Source: Acanthosoma haemorrhoidale (Eukaryota > Arthropoda > Insecta > Hemiptera > Acanthosomatidae). From it: 64,000 nucleotides of DNA. Position 1 is the stretch's first letter. Each line of letters opens with the position of its first letter. Where the stretch lies: contig OV884009.1 in NCBI GenBank assembly GCA_930367205.1, positions 35,349,841 to 35,413,840 of the forward strand. Reading direction: 5' to 3'. The translations under genes were made by a program, and so were the position numbers. Of this stretch, positions 32,521-45,151 are shown in pieces. The notes below the pieces were generated by a model. That model was not told the DNA's origin. It ran no database searches and saw only the letters and a list, made by a program, of their open reading frames with translations.

Positions 32521-35265
32521 GCATATAACCAGCACTCATGCAGGAATTCGACACATTCATAAATAAATTTTTATATTGTGAGTACATCGTCAACCGTAAA
32601 CTAATGAGTAAAAGATTTTCGTCGGAAGATCTGCTTGGGTTGATGAAAAAGAGTTGTTTTCGTTTTTCATTGTTTTCATCATGTCGGTAACGTTTTCACA
32701 TAAAAGTACCTGTATCAGGCACGTATGAGGACGAGGTTGATGTGAGCTGTTTAAGACATATAGTAAATCTTGAATTGTTCATCAACCAAAGCCGATCTTA
32801 CGGAAACTTTCAACTAATGAATTAATTTTGTATAAATCTGTTGGTGTAGGGTTGCCCAGCATAAAGTTTCTATTGTAAAAGAGATATGACAAAAAATTCA
32901 AACACGATGAATGAAGTTACTATGAAATAAATATACATGAGTTTCAAATCCTTATAACTAAATCATTAATCAGTGTAATTTTTAAGCCACAAGTGCCGTT
33001 TTTGCTACTGTTTTCAGAAAATTTAACTTTTTAATTATACGTAAAAAAGATAATTAGCAGTCCTGTATAGTAAGGGTATCGTGTTTTTTTTTTTAAATTA
33101 AATTTATACAAACCAGAAACCTTTACTTTTCTACACGTGCTACTATACGTCTTTTTGTCTAGTTTAATTAATTTTCGTTTTTTGTTTGAATGTTACAAAA
33201 TATGCTCTCTAAAGATGAGCTACTATTATAAATAAAATTTGAAGTATATTATGTACATTTTTTATTCATATTTAACTTTGGATTCTTTCAAACATTATAT
33301 ATAAACCAGTTAAAGTGCATTTTTTATGGAAATGATATGTCCTGATGATAATAAAAATATCACAATAAAATGTCAATTATTAATAAATTAATGTAGTTAA
33401 GCAATAAATATTTTCCTACCATTTTCGGGTATTAGTCAGTTGTAAGATTTTTTGAAGCGTTAAAATAAGTCCTGGCGAGTTTCTCAAATACTTAATGAAT
33501 GATTGTAAAAATACAACTCGATATTTTTGATATACAAATTTATTTTTTAAACCATTCCAATTACTGACAATCATCTTTTAAACAAATAAAAAATAAACTG
33601 CTATAGATATTATAATGTATTAAAACGTTTTTAGGTGACATTCACATATTTAGCTATATACGAGTATATCTGGGGGAATGGGGAACCAGAAATAGCCGGG
33701 TCTGGATTCATAATAGAAACACTGTTTGGAATGATTGAGATAACTATTTAATGAACTATAAACGGTAGCTAAGTTAACAAGAAGGTCTCCTTCGAGGACA
33801 GGACATCATGAGAGTTAATCCACTGGGCCTTCCAACAGACCGGCTACTTCCCCCTTATGTATATATATATTTGTATATATGTTTATTTATTATTATTCAT
33901 TTGGAATTAAAGAGGCCACCAGGCCCTATTAACCTGAGGGTTGTAGGTAATGGTTTTTTCATTACGCTAACCTTTTGCCCTTGGCTGCGCAGGTCTTTTC
34001 AAGTTAGAGTGAATTAAGACCTCCGTCCAGTAAAATAAGAGCTTACTCTTAGTACTACTAGTATTTTAATGTTTTATTTATGGTAGTTGTCAGACCATAG
34101 AAGCGTCTAATCCTCGTTTTAGTACACATCAGGATATTCCTAGTCATCCTTTACCGTCAAATGATTACTACAAGTTAGAGCTAGGCATCAGATTTTGAGG
34201 TAAGAAAATTGATTTTACATTGTCTAAAGTTTTTATTGTTACATCTTTTTATTTCATCTTGCATATGTTTTCGCAGCTAGTGAACTTCGCGGGCAATGTT
34301 CATTATAAGAATTGGTAAGCGTTGCTAAAATGAAAGGTCTTCATGATGAGGTATATTACAAAAATATAAAATAAAGCTTTAGACACTTGTTCTTCGAGTT
34401 AAAACTGATAAATATATTTACATGGGGATTCAGGATAAAAGAGTTTGGACCTGGGAGAGTACATCCAGTGGAGGAAGAGAGCAGTTGCCATAAACCTGTA
34501 TTTTTACTGTGCCACTTCCAGACTGAAAATTCAATTTCCTGGATTTTGGAGCTGGAGAAGGGAGCGCTGCGGCCGGCCCTCGGACCCCCCACCAAACGGG
34601 ATATTAAATTTTCTCTAGTGACACCATTTACCAGTGAAAGAAATTATACTGGGGGAGCGGTATAGAAAGAGTCCGTGTGCCTTTATTTTATTTTTTTTTC
34701 CTTTGCCAGGATTTAGCGTCCCTCTATATGCCTTTCACGTCCTCTAGCCACCGGAATAAAACAGGGATGATAAGTTCCAGTCGGCTGGAGTGTGCTCGTT
34801 AATACAGGACTTAGCTCCTCCCACGGGGGAAGTGGTTGAGGAGTTTCCACGGTCAACCTCTTCCGTAGATATTGTCACGAATTACTAACCAGGGGCCGTT
34901 GGTGCGGACTGTATGAATAAATTGTTCGTCCGTGGATCAGTAGCCTCATAATGTCTATATATATTTTTTTATTATACCTTATCGTTTTGCATTGTAACTA
35001 CTGCTACTCTTCTGTTGGTTACTACTCTAAGTTCTGATAATTCTTCAAAAATAACTCCATATAACTGATTTTATTCAAAACCTCCCTTGTTGAGTCTCTC
35101 GTTCAAGTAAGACGATTGTAAGTTTACTTGGTGTTTTCATGATGTATAAGAAAGGCATATTAAATGTAGACAACAAATTCAGAAGCAGTCAATAAATAAT
35201 CAAATATCTAGTATAAAAAAAATACAATTTTTTCTATAATGAGTAGGGTACCAAACGAAAGGTCT
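32521..35265. other. No recognised gene; GC-richer patches
   Basis: AT-rich to about 33780. Patches at 33800-34050, 34430-34640 and 34730-34900 are GC-richer; the second carries opposite-strand open frames of 79 and 92 codons without recognised domains. They may be repeats with no second copy in this window. Confidence 0.4.
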
Positions 35266-35278
35266 TAAATTTACTATC

Positions 35279-36066
35279 TACCACGACTGACCTGGAACCC
35301 ACATACGAGACTAAAAAGACAAGAACTAAACAGGCGCTTTGGACAACTGTACAGACTACTTCGAAGGACTTCCCATCTCTTAATAGAAAATAAACTACTA
35401 ATCTACAAAGTTATACTTAAACCAATCTGGACATACGGAATAGAGCTATAGGGGACAGCAAAAAAGTCGAACATCAAGCGTATCCAATCCTTTCAATCAA
35501 AAGTCCTGAGAACAATAGTAAATGCCCCTTATTATATCAGCAATAAAACCCTTCATAACGACCTTAATATACCCTACATTCTAAAACTCATCCCTTCTAA
35601 GTTTATGAAATTCCACAGTAGCCTTTCCAACCACCCTAATCCTGTAGCTCAGTCATTGCACTGCGCCACTCATCCCTATAATCCTCCTCGGAGACTGAAA
35701 CGGCAGTGGCCTCATAACCTGCTATAAACGCGTGACAGCGGGGGTCCTGGCTATGGCCAGTTACTCCAATCATGTCCTGAGCGTCTGTGGCTCTCGCGCT
35801 CTTGGTCAGCCTCCACTGGCTAGTATCCGGTGACGTGGCTGACGGAGGAGCGTGGGGGACTTCCCAAGACTCCGCTTTCTCTTCGCATGTGGATTTAGGA
35901 GGTCTCTGGGCTGTCTGTAAATATTGTATGAATGAGTGAGTGAATGATGAATTGTAAATATGGTATGAATGAGAGCGTTTATCGCAATTACTGATTGCCT
36001 TATAAAAGGCAGATTGTAATTATAGCCCAATAAAGAGTATTTGCCAAAAAAAAAAAAATAAAAAAA
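35279..36066 (+). mobile_element. Longest LINE-A copy, with exact 13-bp target duplication
   Basis: The 788-bp insertion is bracketed by taaatttactatc at 35266-35278 and 36067-36079. Coding part 35279-35727 reads PRLTWNPHTRLKRQELNRR, LLIYKVILKPIWTYGIEL, then GTAKKSNIKRIQSFQSKVLR and PYNPPRRLKRQWPHNLL-stop: the C-terminal region of a Jockey-clade ORF2 protein after the RT core. One in-frame TAG replaces the tryptophan codon before G-T-A-K-K. The 3' UTR follows, with caataaag and an A-rich tail (36045-36066). Missing the endonuclease and RT, it cannot be autonomous. It is the best local reference for the family. Confidence 0.93.
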
Positions 36067-36079
36067 TAAATTTACTATC

Positions 36080-36804
36080 GGTAAAAAATAAAAAAAAAGT
36101 GACAATTTAATTTAAATTTATATTTATAAGATCTTTATTTAAAAAAAACAGTTTTATCGCTAAGCATTATTTATTGGGATATAAGAATTCAAAATTTTAA
36201 TTTAATAAAAATTTTTAAGTGATAGTTTGGGATAGTATAACTTTGGAATGATTAAGTTATATTGCACCATCGAAGAGTTGGTTTGCTGGTGATAGGATGA
36301 GGTGGTCTTTTTTCAGTATATAATTCTTGTTTTTTATCAATCTTTCAGTTAATTGTTTAAATCATAATTCCCATGACACTAAGGAAAGTGGTTATATGAA
36401 ACAACCCTATAAAAGTACATTTTGATAATAAGCTGCACTTTTTAATTAGAGTTAATCAACCAAGTGAATACTTACTCCCACTCTAGGGTATGAATTAATA
36501 GTTTGCAATTTGTGTTTTTATAAAACAATAATTACGAAAGTTCTTTAAACTATTAACTTCACATTCCGCGACAAATAGTGTTTTTCATAGAGGCAGGATA
36601 TTTTTCATAATAGCTTCATTGATTCCACGATCGTTCTAACAAAATGCTGTAAGCGATCTCTTTGAAAAATAAAGAAATTTTAATAATGAACCAAAAAGTA
36701 ATAAAAAAAACCTACCGGGTTGAGTAAAGTATGAAATTAATGAGCTCAGCGTCAAAATTTAATTTTTTTTTGTCAGGGCTCGAAGGATCAATAATTTGTT
36801 TCTT
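36080..36804. other. No recognised feature
   Basis: AT-rich spacer between two LINE-A copies. Confidence 0.4.
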
Positions 36805-36815
36805 TATATTTTTAA

Positions 36816-37335
36816 ATAATGATCTTAATATAACCTACATTCTTGAACTCATTCCTTCCAAGTTCATTAAATTCCTAAATAACCTATCCAACCACCCTAG
36901 TCCCTAGACTGACTATAAGGGGCTGCACCACTTATCCATATAATCCTTCTCGGAGACTAAAACGGCAGTGGCCTTGTGACCTGCTATAAATACGTGTCAG
37001 TGGGAGTCCTGGCAATGGTCAGTTTCTCCAATCATGTCTTGAGCGTCTGTGGCTCTCGCGATCTTGGTCAGCCTCCCCTGGCTTTTAAGCAGTGACGCGG
37101 CTGACGGAGAAGCGTGGGGGACTTCCCAAGACACCGCTTCCTCCTGCGTACGCTAGGCAGGGGACAACCATGTGGACTTGGAGGGCCTCTGGGCTGTTTG
37201 TAAATACTGTATAAATGAGCGAGTGAATGAAATTGTAAATATGGTATAAATGAGATCATTTATCACAATTACTTATTGCCCAATGAGGCAGATTGTAATT
37301 TTATCATAATAAAGTTGTTTATTTATGTATCTATC
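36816..37335 (+). mobile_element. LINE-A copy, 5'-truncated, with likely 11-bp target duplication
   Basis: Starts at aatgatcttaatataacctac (LHNDLNIPY codons) and ends after aataaagttgtttatttatg with a simple tail. tatatttttaa occurs at 36805-36815 and 37336-37346; the match is exact but low in complexity, so slightly less secure than the other duplications. Confidence 0.85.
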
Positions 37336-37346
37336 TATATTTTTAA

Positions 37347-39029
37347 TGTTTTAGCTACTCCAGTTTCATATTGAAGGATAATTTACTTTATGCGCGACAG
37401 ATGCTAAAATCAAAACTAACCTCACGAGAAATTTGTAGTGTTGACCATAAATCAATTAATTTTTAATTAAGGAATACATTTTTAAGTAGGATATAAAGAG
37501 CTCTCGATGTAGTGATAGTGTGTTTCAGTGGACTGTCAAACAAATATTCATTAAAACTGTCATGTTTTCATGCCGTAACGAAACCATTAGTTGTTTGGTG
37601 CATCAAAGACTCGAATTAAGTTTTTTATTTATTTATTTAAGTTTTTTAGTGCAATAATTTAATTTAATTTTTTTAAATGTACATAGGATCGATGATTACT
37701 TCTTTTGCTGAATCTCAAAACTTCGTTTTAAGTATTGACTTTGAAATTCTTTATGAGTCACTACGGGGAGATATCAAAACTATAAATCTTAAACTACTAG
37801 CTATTTCTTGAGAAATATTGAAAAATATTAAATACGGCTTTTCCACTTTCAATTATTCTTTACATACTTTTCGTTTATTTTAACCGGAAATTAATCAGCC
37901 TAGGTGAGAAATAAACTTTTAAAAAATCCCCCATACCTCTCTTTTTATCTTATCATAAATAGGCTACGTTTGACTTTATTACTTTCTGCCCCATTATGAG
38001 GCATTTCCTTAAGCCTAAAGATGCGAAAGGAGCGCCCGAACACTGCATCAATTTTAACAGCAAAGGGATATCACCAAAAATCTTTTTTTTTTCTCGTTTA
38101 TATTCCATGGTATATTCAAACTCTTCGCTACCTGACTTTAGTGAAAAAGTTTGAAATGGATATTTTTCAATGTACACATGAATAAGTTTATTCGTGCTAG
38201 TTATAGTTAAATATATTTTGAAAAAAGCGAGATTTAGAATATTGGTAGTATTGATTAATGTATATTTACGCCAAAATATAATAGATAAGTCCAATTTGAA
38301 TTATTCCTAAAATGAGAAATAAATTAAAGACTATATATATATATATATATATGATTACAGTGCTCTAGTATTTTTATAGGTCCATTTCAGCTCAACATTT
38401 CAAAATTGAATACAGTCCTATTATTGAGATACTTTTAGGGTTAATAAAAAAAAAAAAAAATAAGCTATACTTAAATGAATTATAATTGGAAGATATAATA
38501 TTGAAAAGATTTAGGTGGCCACGGAAATACGGATAGTTGCTAACAGTCAGACAGACGACAAAGCCATGGCCAGTTATGAATAAGACAGAAAGGAGTCAGT
38601 GTTGGTTATGTGCACTGAGTTTTTATTTAGCAGTTGTCGAGAACAACGATCTCCCTTGTTTGATAATATAAATCCATGGGTGTAATAATATAAGAAATTA
38701 CGTTATTAGAGAAGTCAAGGAATCCGTAGGACATGGTTAACTTAATAAACTTGGTACTGAAGACAGAAAACAACCAACGGAGACAACGTTTTAATTATTT
38801 ATATAACTTTAATAATCCATTATTATCAATGTTTCAACTTGATGGTCCATACCTTCCCGATTAAGTAAATTGATTTTTTTCGAACAAATATTTCTTATAA
38901 ATATTTATTTATAATCCTTTATTATGGATCACCTTTATTAGTCAGTTTAGTCCAGTCACGTATAGTGTATATCATTATACTTGTTTATTCATTATATAAT
39001 TTTTATAAAATAACAAAACCTGTATATAA
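37347..39029. other. No recognised gene; short (AT)n at 38331-38354
   Basis: AT-rich. A 113-codon minus-strand open frame at 37953-38294 has no recognised domain and lysine/isoleucine-rich content typical of AT-rich non-coding DNA. Confidence 0.45.
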
Positions 39030-39137
39030 TGTAGCGATGCTACAGGAAATAAAAAAATAATTTGTAAATAGATTCACCTGAGGATCTATTATTATACATA
39101 ATTATCTGTAAAGTTAAAGGGGCTATAAAAAAAGGGG
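39030..39137 (+). repeat. Small structured repeat, copy 2
   Basis: Matches 28528-28623 from tgtagcgatgctacagg through gattcacctgaggatct to taaaggggctat. The tgtagc hairpin and the agat/atct pair are kept; the left arm of the outer stem is absent here. Confidence 0.7.
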
Positions 39138-39231
39138 GGAAAAAAAATTATAATCACTTTCTGATCGATTTAGAATATATATATATATAGTTATTTATAG
39201 TTATTTAACTATTAGAATAGTTATTTATTTG

Positions 39232-39233
39232 TC

Positions 39234-39287
<54 letters not shown>

Positions 39288-39291
39288 TATG
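39232..39291. repeat. (AT)n microsatellite
   Basis: Alternating A/T tract of about 50 bp with minor interruptions; a shorter one sits at 39175-39189. Confidence 0.95.
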
Positions 39292-39299
39292 ATCTATAA

Positions 39300-40553
39300 G
39301 ATTACCGTGTAGGACATACGAGCAGACTAGGTATGAGCACCCGGCTAGTTATCTCCCCCCACAGCTTCCCAGATCGGCCTCCCGTTAAGCCAACTTTATG
39401 AGGTTTCCGAGGGTGGGGATTGGTCAGTGCTAACAACATCTTCTCGTCGAATCACTACTTACGGAGGTATCTTACAGGGCCACTCGCGAGCCACCTATTC
39501 GCCCGGAATCGTATTGGTCGTTTTTCGATCACACTAAACCGTTGTTTCTAAAATGTTGGCTGTTATTTTTAGTGGACTCGGCATTAAAATTGTAGTCTGC
39601 AGCACTCATATATTGTATGTAATTTTGATTTTTTTGTCGAAGCAAGCTGATTTAATGGAGGGATTTACGTCTAAACATATCCAGTCATAACTTTCGAGTC
39701 ACAATTTTAAAGTTAGTTTTGGTTTAGAATATTCGATTCCAACTACTATCCCATAGAAGCAGGATAGAAGCAGGTGCCCTGGGCCCTGACTTATATAACC
39801 CTTACACCCGTCTCATTACCTTTCTAGTCGCAGCTAATAACGGCACTGGAGTCCTTTGATCACTGCCAGTTCTTAAACGGGCATACCCTTCAAAGTTACT
39901 TTGCCGAGTTCGGGGATTGGTAGAACCAGTGGCGGATGAATGCCCATGAAGAAAAATAACCTACATCACCTTTATTATCTATCACTATTATTGAATCCTT
40001 ATCTCTGTCACTGATACAGTATAGTGTGTAGGTTGTAAGTTTGAGAAAACAAAAAATGGAACCTTCATGTGAGACTTAAAAAACAAGAACTACCCTAGTA
40101 TTGTAGAGCAAACAAATATCCTGACCAACAGCCATACTAAAGGATATTCCAACTATTACTTTAATATCTGTTTACAGATAATGATTATCAATCACGCGAA
40201 AAAACGTAAATTCTATTGACTGCAACATTGGTTGGCGAGACAATTTTATATGCCTATTTTCAAGGTTGCAACGTCGTTATTATAAGAAGAATATGTTCCA
40301 AAATAAAGATACGTTTTCCAGTTAATTTTTGTTTAAGATAAAAAAAAATATGATAATATCTCCGTTGTATACTAACCTCTGTGAGGTTTTTGATACAGTA
40401 CGTAATTAATAAGTGCGTCAAATCTACGATAAATTGACGATGAATGAGTTATATCGAGTAGCTGTCTTTGTAACTGTCTAACCTGACGTCAGTCTAACCT
40501 GAATTTAACAACTTTTTGTTTCTTCGTCTTTAACAAGGTTTTGAATAAATTTT
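39300..40553. other. No recognised gene; GC-richer segments 39325-39535 and 39750-39925
   Basis: Both GC-richer segments differ sharply from the AT-rich surroundings. The words gttcttaaacgggcatac and actttgccgagttc near 39868-39912 recall a conserved stretch of large-subunit rRNA read antisense, but the similarity ends quickly. No identification is offered. Confidence 0.35.
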
Positions 40554-40998
40554 ACCCGTAGCACAGTCATTGCACTGCTTCACTCATCCCTATAATTCTC
40601 CTCGAAGACTGAAACGGCAGTGGCCTCGTGACCTCCTATAAATGCGCAACAGTTGGATTCCTGGCCATGGCCAGTTTCTCCAATCATGTCCTGAGCGTAT
40701 GTGGCTCTCACGCTTTTCGTCAGCCTCGCTCGTATACGGTGGCGTCGCTGGTGGGGGAGCGTGGGGGACTTCCCAAGACTCCGCTTCCTCTTTCGCATGT
40801 GAGGGAGGTGACAACCCTGTGGATTTGGGAGGTCTCTGGGCTGTTTGTAAATATTGTGTGAATGTGCAAGCGAACGATGAATTGTAAATATGGTATGAAT
40901 GATTTATCACACTATTTATCTCGATTATTTATTGCCTATTAAGTATTAAGGCAGATTGTAATTTCATCATAATAAAGTTGTTTATAAATAAAAAAAAA
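40554..40998 (+). mobile_element. LINE-A copy, 5'-truncated
   Basis: Starts at cccgtagcacagtcattgca (final ORF2 codons) and runs through the whole 3' UTR to aataaagttgtttataaat and an A-rich tail. No exact duplication is seen. Open frames here on both strands are 3' UTR artefacts. Confidence 0.85.
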
Positions 40999-42049
40999 AA
41001 TTTATTTGTTTTTTGTTTTCATTTTGTTTATCAAGTGTTTTTGCTTTTTTTGTGAGTTATCACTACATAATAAAACGTTTATTTGAGGCAAATTAAAACC
41101 GTTATTTTAAATGTTCAATTAACTAACTCTATCTTCTAATCCATAAGGAGACACTATGCGAGCTGCGTCAACTATACTGAATAAATCGGTTTTGTTCAAG
41201 CCCTCGTTTGTTAAAGGGCCGAAGAGTGAGGAGCCTTTTAGGAAAATTTATATGAAGATAAAGGGGAGTGATTTAGATAGTGCGTGGAGCTCAATTATTT
41301 GTACAAAGATAAAGATGAATGAAAAGGGCACATTAATATAATGCAAACAGCTCAATTATTTGCATGAGACCAGTAGATTCAAGGATCCGTCGCCTTGCTT
41401 GGTTCAATCAATTCCATTGTACATGCTCAATATCTTATTCTTGAAACTTTGTATCAAGATGAAAATAGTTAAATTGTAGGGCCGCTTATGGGTCTCGTCT
41501 TATGGTATAAAAAATAATTTCCTTAATACATGAAAGGTAAATACCAACCACTGTAAGTTACAGATGAGTTTAATTTCATTTTTTTCATTATTCCTTAATT
41601 AAATAAAGAGTGAAAATATTACATTATTAACTGAATTATTTTTTCAGACAGCAGTCTGAATCAGTTTTATTTTTTTAGTTTTAGAAGCAAGTTGTCACGT
41701 AAATTAAAAAATTAATTATTTAAATTAAAAGGATATTTTTCTCCTTGAAAGTTTTTGACTTCTCAGGGTTAAAGTCGATGTGATAATTTGTTGCCCATCT
41801 TTCCAGTTTGCATAGTGCCAGATTTGCAAGAGATTTACCCTCTACTCTAATTTACCCACTACTATGATCGCTATCGCGAACCCATATGCCTCTACTCCAC
41901 CAAGATAGTGCCCAGCTATTTCTAATGCAGCATGATGTTTCATAAACTTGACATACGATCCTTGAGGGCATGGTTTTTCTTGATGCGCAACTACCTTTTC
42001 TGTGTTTGTTTCCAAGCTAACATACCTACCATAAAATTAAATTGTGACA
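40999..42049. other. No recognised feature
   Basis: AT-rich. A 61-codon plus-strand frame at 41156-41341 is not recognised. A 7-bp hairpin (ttcagac-agca-gtctgaa) is at 41643-41660. Confidence 0.4.
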
Positions 42050-43361
42050 AATTTGAATATGAATATATATAAATTTCTTAGACACCTTTTTTTTTCTCAA
42101 TTGATAGAGTATGAACAAACAGTATAATGCATCAAATGCACATCCATAGAGACCACGAACACAGTCATAACACTTCGCCACACATCCCTATAATCCTCCT
42201 TGGAGACTAAAGCGGGAGTGGCCTAGTGACTTGCTATAAATACTTGACAGTGGGAGTCATGGTAACGGCCAGTTTCTCCAATCTTGTCCTGAGCGTCTGT
42301 GGCGCTCTTGGTCAGCACCCACTAGTATCCGGTGACGTGGCTGATGGAGGAGCATGGGGACTTCCCTCTTTCCGCATGCAAGGGAGGTGACAACCATTTG
42401 GATTTAGGAGATCTCTGGGCTGTTCGTAAACACTTTATGAATGAGCGAGTGTATGAAGAACTGTAAATATGGTATCACAATTACTTATTGGCCAATAATT
42501 TCATCACAATAAATATTGTTGTTCAATAGAGATCACCAGTGCTCTCATATTGCTATCTATTATAGAATATATATTTGATTTCACAGCAAGTAATGCGAAA
42601 ATTGTCCCTCGTTGTGGAATGAATCCGTTGGAGATGAGGTCATTAGAGTACATTTGGTAGATTATCCTTTTTATAATTGAGTTTTCTAAAATATTATCAA
42701 ACAATATCTGGATCTATATGTGGAGGCGTTATCTTTTTCTGGCCCAAACGTTGCGCATCAACAAACTTGATGAAAACCTAACTACTCTCTTCATCAACCC
42801 AAGCCAATCTCCCAACTAAACACTTTTCAATACGATAGAAATGTTTTATATTTTCTAACGTTTTTATGTTTTCCCCGAGTTTTTCAGTCGTTAACAGCCA
42901 GGGTAGTAATAAAACAAATATAATATATTTCGGTTAAAAACATCCATCAGCATTTACTATATAAATAGGGTAATGATTCATAAAACTATATCTGTGTCTT
43001 TAGCATTCAGCAGTTCGAGAACTACTGGAAGTAATTGTTAATTTATCTGTTTCTCGATTGTACAATCGACTTGCCCATTGTCTGAGTTGGGCCTCCAACA
43101 ATATCTATTTGCTTTAAAATGTAATCAGATCTCCCGGGGCTTGGCAGATCAAATATTTGAGCTAAGTCGGAACGATCATGGCCGGAAGCTCGATTTCTGA
43201 CGGAAAGTCACCGTAATTGCACTTCTACACTCAATGGCATAGAATCTCAAAGCGGGTAGCTCTTGCTTATTAAAGTCACCCATTATTGAACTTTCATAAT
43301 CACAGTAAAGCTCATAAAGTTGACTTGACACATTTGATTGAGTCAAATGATTCCGTCTCAT
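42050..43361 (-). pseudogene. LINE-D (R1/I-like) remnant, interrupted by a LINE-A copy
   Basis: Minus strand, 5' to 3'. 43361-43176 is an open frame with LYELYCDYESSIMGDFN, resembling the G-D-F-N motif of LINE endonucleases. 42704-42526 reads MFDNILENSIIKRI, then NGFIPQRGTIFALLAVKSNI and MRALVIS, the reverse transcriptase region of R1/I-type elements before the first catalytic aspartate. Past the inserted LINE-A copy, 42156-42090 continues with a frame-shifted FDALYCLFILYQL, fitting the A-F-D block. Joining across the insertion restores the expected order. Frameshifts and missing parts make it non-functional. Confidence 0.6.
42157..42525 (+). mobile_element. LINE-A copy inserted in LINE-D
   Basis: Contains the last ORF2 codons (cacatccctataatcctcct) and a partly deleted 3' UTR, ending in aataaatattgttgttc. 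Flanked by atagagaccac (42146-42156) and atagagatcac (42526-42536), 10 of 11 identical, which is the expected target duplication with one later change. The flanks belong to the LINE-D reverse transcriptase frame on the opposite strand. Confidence 0.85.
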
Positions 43362-43722
43362 CCTGAAAATGTCTTAGACCATATATATTCATCAGGTTTA
43401 TTTGCATCAAAATAAGAAAATAATCATACCCTATATATATCCAAGTAAATAAATACTAACTAAGATTACCTTCAGAATCTTAGCTAATCGTGTTTAATTT
43501 ATATAATCAGTTTAAATCTTTCAGGGAGCTGGTTAGAAAATGCGAGATGAGAAAGATCTGGTGATGATGGGTAGGATACCATTTCCGGTCAGTTGGCTGG
43601 AGGTTCTCAGAAGCCGCTGGAAGATCAGTGAGGACGCCCTGGATATTTAACCCATGCCACGCATCGGACAACAAGGCTGGACAATTAAATCAAGGAGTGT
43701 ACATGTGATCTTTCTTTTGGCC
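43362..43722. other. No recognised feature
   Basis: May include more upstream LINE-D sequence, but I cannot identify motifs. Confidence 0.35.
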
Positions 43723-44036
43723 AGTTAAATAATCTTGTAGAGGAGAGTCTTTTAAAAAACTTTACTATGAATAACAATCAAAACACTGGTATATATACAA
43801 ATATTAATCAGTTACAGCGTTAGAACATACTTTAGTGAAGGCTTAGGCACAAGTGTGTGTGTCTTGGCCCTAGCAGATAGGCAAAGGGTAGGATTTTTAT
43901 GGGAGGAAGGGGTTACTTACAAAAAAAAAAGGGACCATAAGTCTCAACTGAGGTACACGTTTCTACTAAAAATGTAAGATATAATGAGCATTATATAACT
44001 GGCCAATAGAATAGGGATGAGAAGAAATAGCTCTGA
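43723..44036 (-). repeat. Unclassified interspersed repeat, copy 2 of the pair with 3340-3715
   Basis: Same block order as the copy at 3340 (gttaaataatctt, gaggagagtcttttaaaa, ggtatatatacaaatatt, gttagaacatact, ggcacaagtg). More diverged and shorter, with an A10 run in the middle. Confidence 0.6.
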
Positions 44037-44635
44037 AAACATCGAGAAGTGTAGGAGGAGTAGACAGTCCACGTCTCCCCTGTCAATTTGAACGGTTATT
44101 TCATTTTGGTAAATATAAGGAAATTATAAGTTAAAGCCAGGTGGTAATAAGAAGTCAGTGTGATCATGGAAGAAATATTAAAGGCATGTCACAGATTCAG
44201 TCAGGAAACTCAACAAAGGAAAATGATTTGTATGAACGGAATAATGGAAACATCAAACGACCCCGCTACTTAAGGAACTCCCAATGAACTATAGTTAAGG
44301 TACTGAATACTAGCTAAAAGATAAGCTGATCAGTATTATTTAAATGTTGAATGAATCCCTTTAGAATTCAATTGGAAGTAAAGACTATGGATAATGAGCT
44401 CAATTTAATTAATTTGTATAACAATAGTTTATACAATTATTTTCTAGACAACAAGTTCATTTTTTTTATCAACAATTATATTTTGTATTGAATTAAGTTT
44501 TGTTTCTATTATCGATTCCCGATTTCTTTAGGTATTTAATAAAGGTTCGTTTTTGAACAACGACCACTGGATTGTTGTATGAGCTAGTCAATTGGGGGCC
44601 GCTTCAGTTATTATTATTATTTCAAATCAAAAGTT
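44037..44635. other. No recognised feature
   Basis: AT-rich, without recognised content. Confidence 0.4.
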
Positions 44636-44832
44636 TTATTGTCATAAAATTACAATCTGCCTTACTGGGCAGACAGTAATTGTGATAAATTTTCTCATTC
44701 ATACCATATTTACAGTTCTTCATTCATTCGCTCATTCGTATAGAATATACACATATATATACATATATATGTATACAGCCCAGTGACCTCCCAAATCCAC
44801 ATGGTTGTCAACTCCCTCTCATGCGAAAAGGG
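44636..44832 (-). mobile_element. LINE-A 3' end, minus-strand half of a head-to-head pair
   Basis: Runs from ttattgtcataaaattacaa to catggttgtcaactccctct in reverse orientation. A short tata/cata microsatellite interrupts it at 44752-44775. It is separated by about 25 bp of tta-rich sequence from a plus-strand copy, so both copies point away from each other. Confidence 0.85.
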
Positions 44833-44857
44833 ATTGTTATTATTAGTATTAGTATTG

Positions 44858-45053
44858 CGCCACACATCCATATAATCCTCCCTGGAGACTAAAGTGGAAG
44901 TGGGGCCTCGTAATCTGCTATAAGTACGTGAGAGTGGGCGTCCTGGCAATGACCAGTTTTTCCAATCAGGACATGAGCGCCTGTGGCTCTCGCACTCTTG
45001 GTCAGCCACCACTGGCTCATAACCAGCAGATAGTAATTTTATCACAATAAAGA
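44858..45053 (+). mobile_element. LINE-A copy, plus-strand half of a head-to-head pair, internally deleted
   Basis: Begins at cgccacacatccatataatc, follows the 3' UTR to ctggctcataaccagc, then jumps to the terminal tagtaattttatcacaataa, losing the middle of the 3' UTR. Because both this and its partner contain the 3' terminus, simple twin priming does not explain the pair. Confidence 0.8.
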
Positions 45054-45118
45054 AGTTCTATTCTTTCTCTGTCTTCTATGTAAATATTTACTCCCCAATA
45101 TTTCATCTAGTGTTCTCG

Positions 45119-45151
45119 CACTCTCTCTCACTCTCTCTCACTCTCTCTTCT
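45119..45151. repeat. (CTCTCTCTCA)n short tandem repeat
   Basis: Three successive units of ctctctctca, the last ending in ctctctcttc. Confidence 0.95.

Noticed and set aside
37953..38294. 113-codon minus-strand frame
   Set aside because: Composition (Ile, Lys, Asn, Leu) fits AT-rich chance, and there is no domain, splice signal or second copy to support it.
45119..45151. Possible CRISPR-like array
   Set aside because: The units are 10-bp simple repeats without spacers; nothing in the window has the repeat-spacer structure of a CRISPR array.
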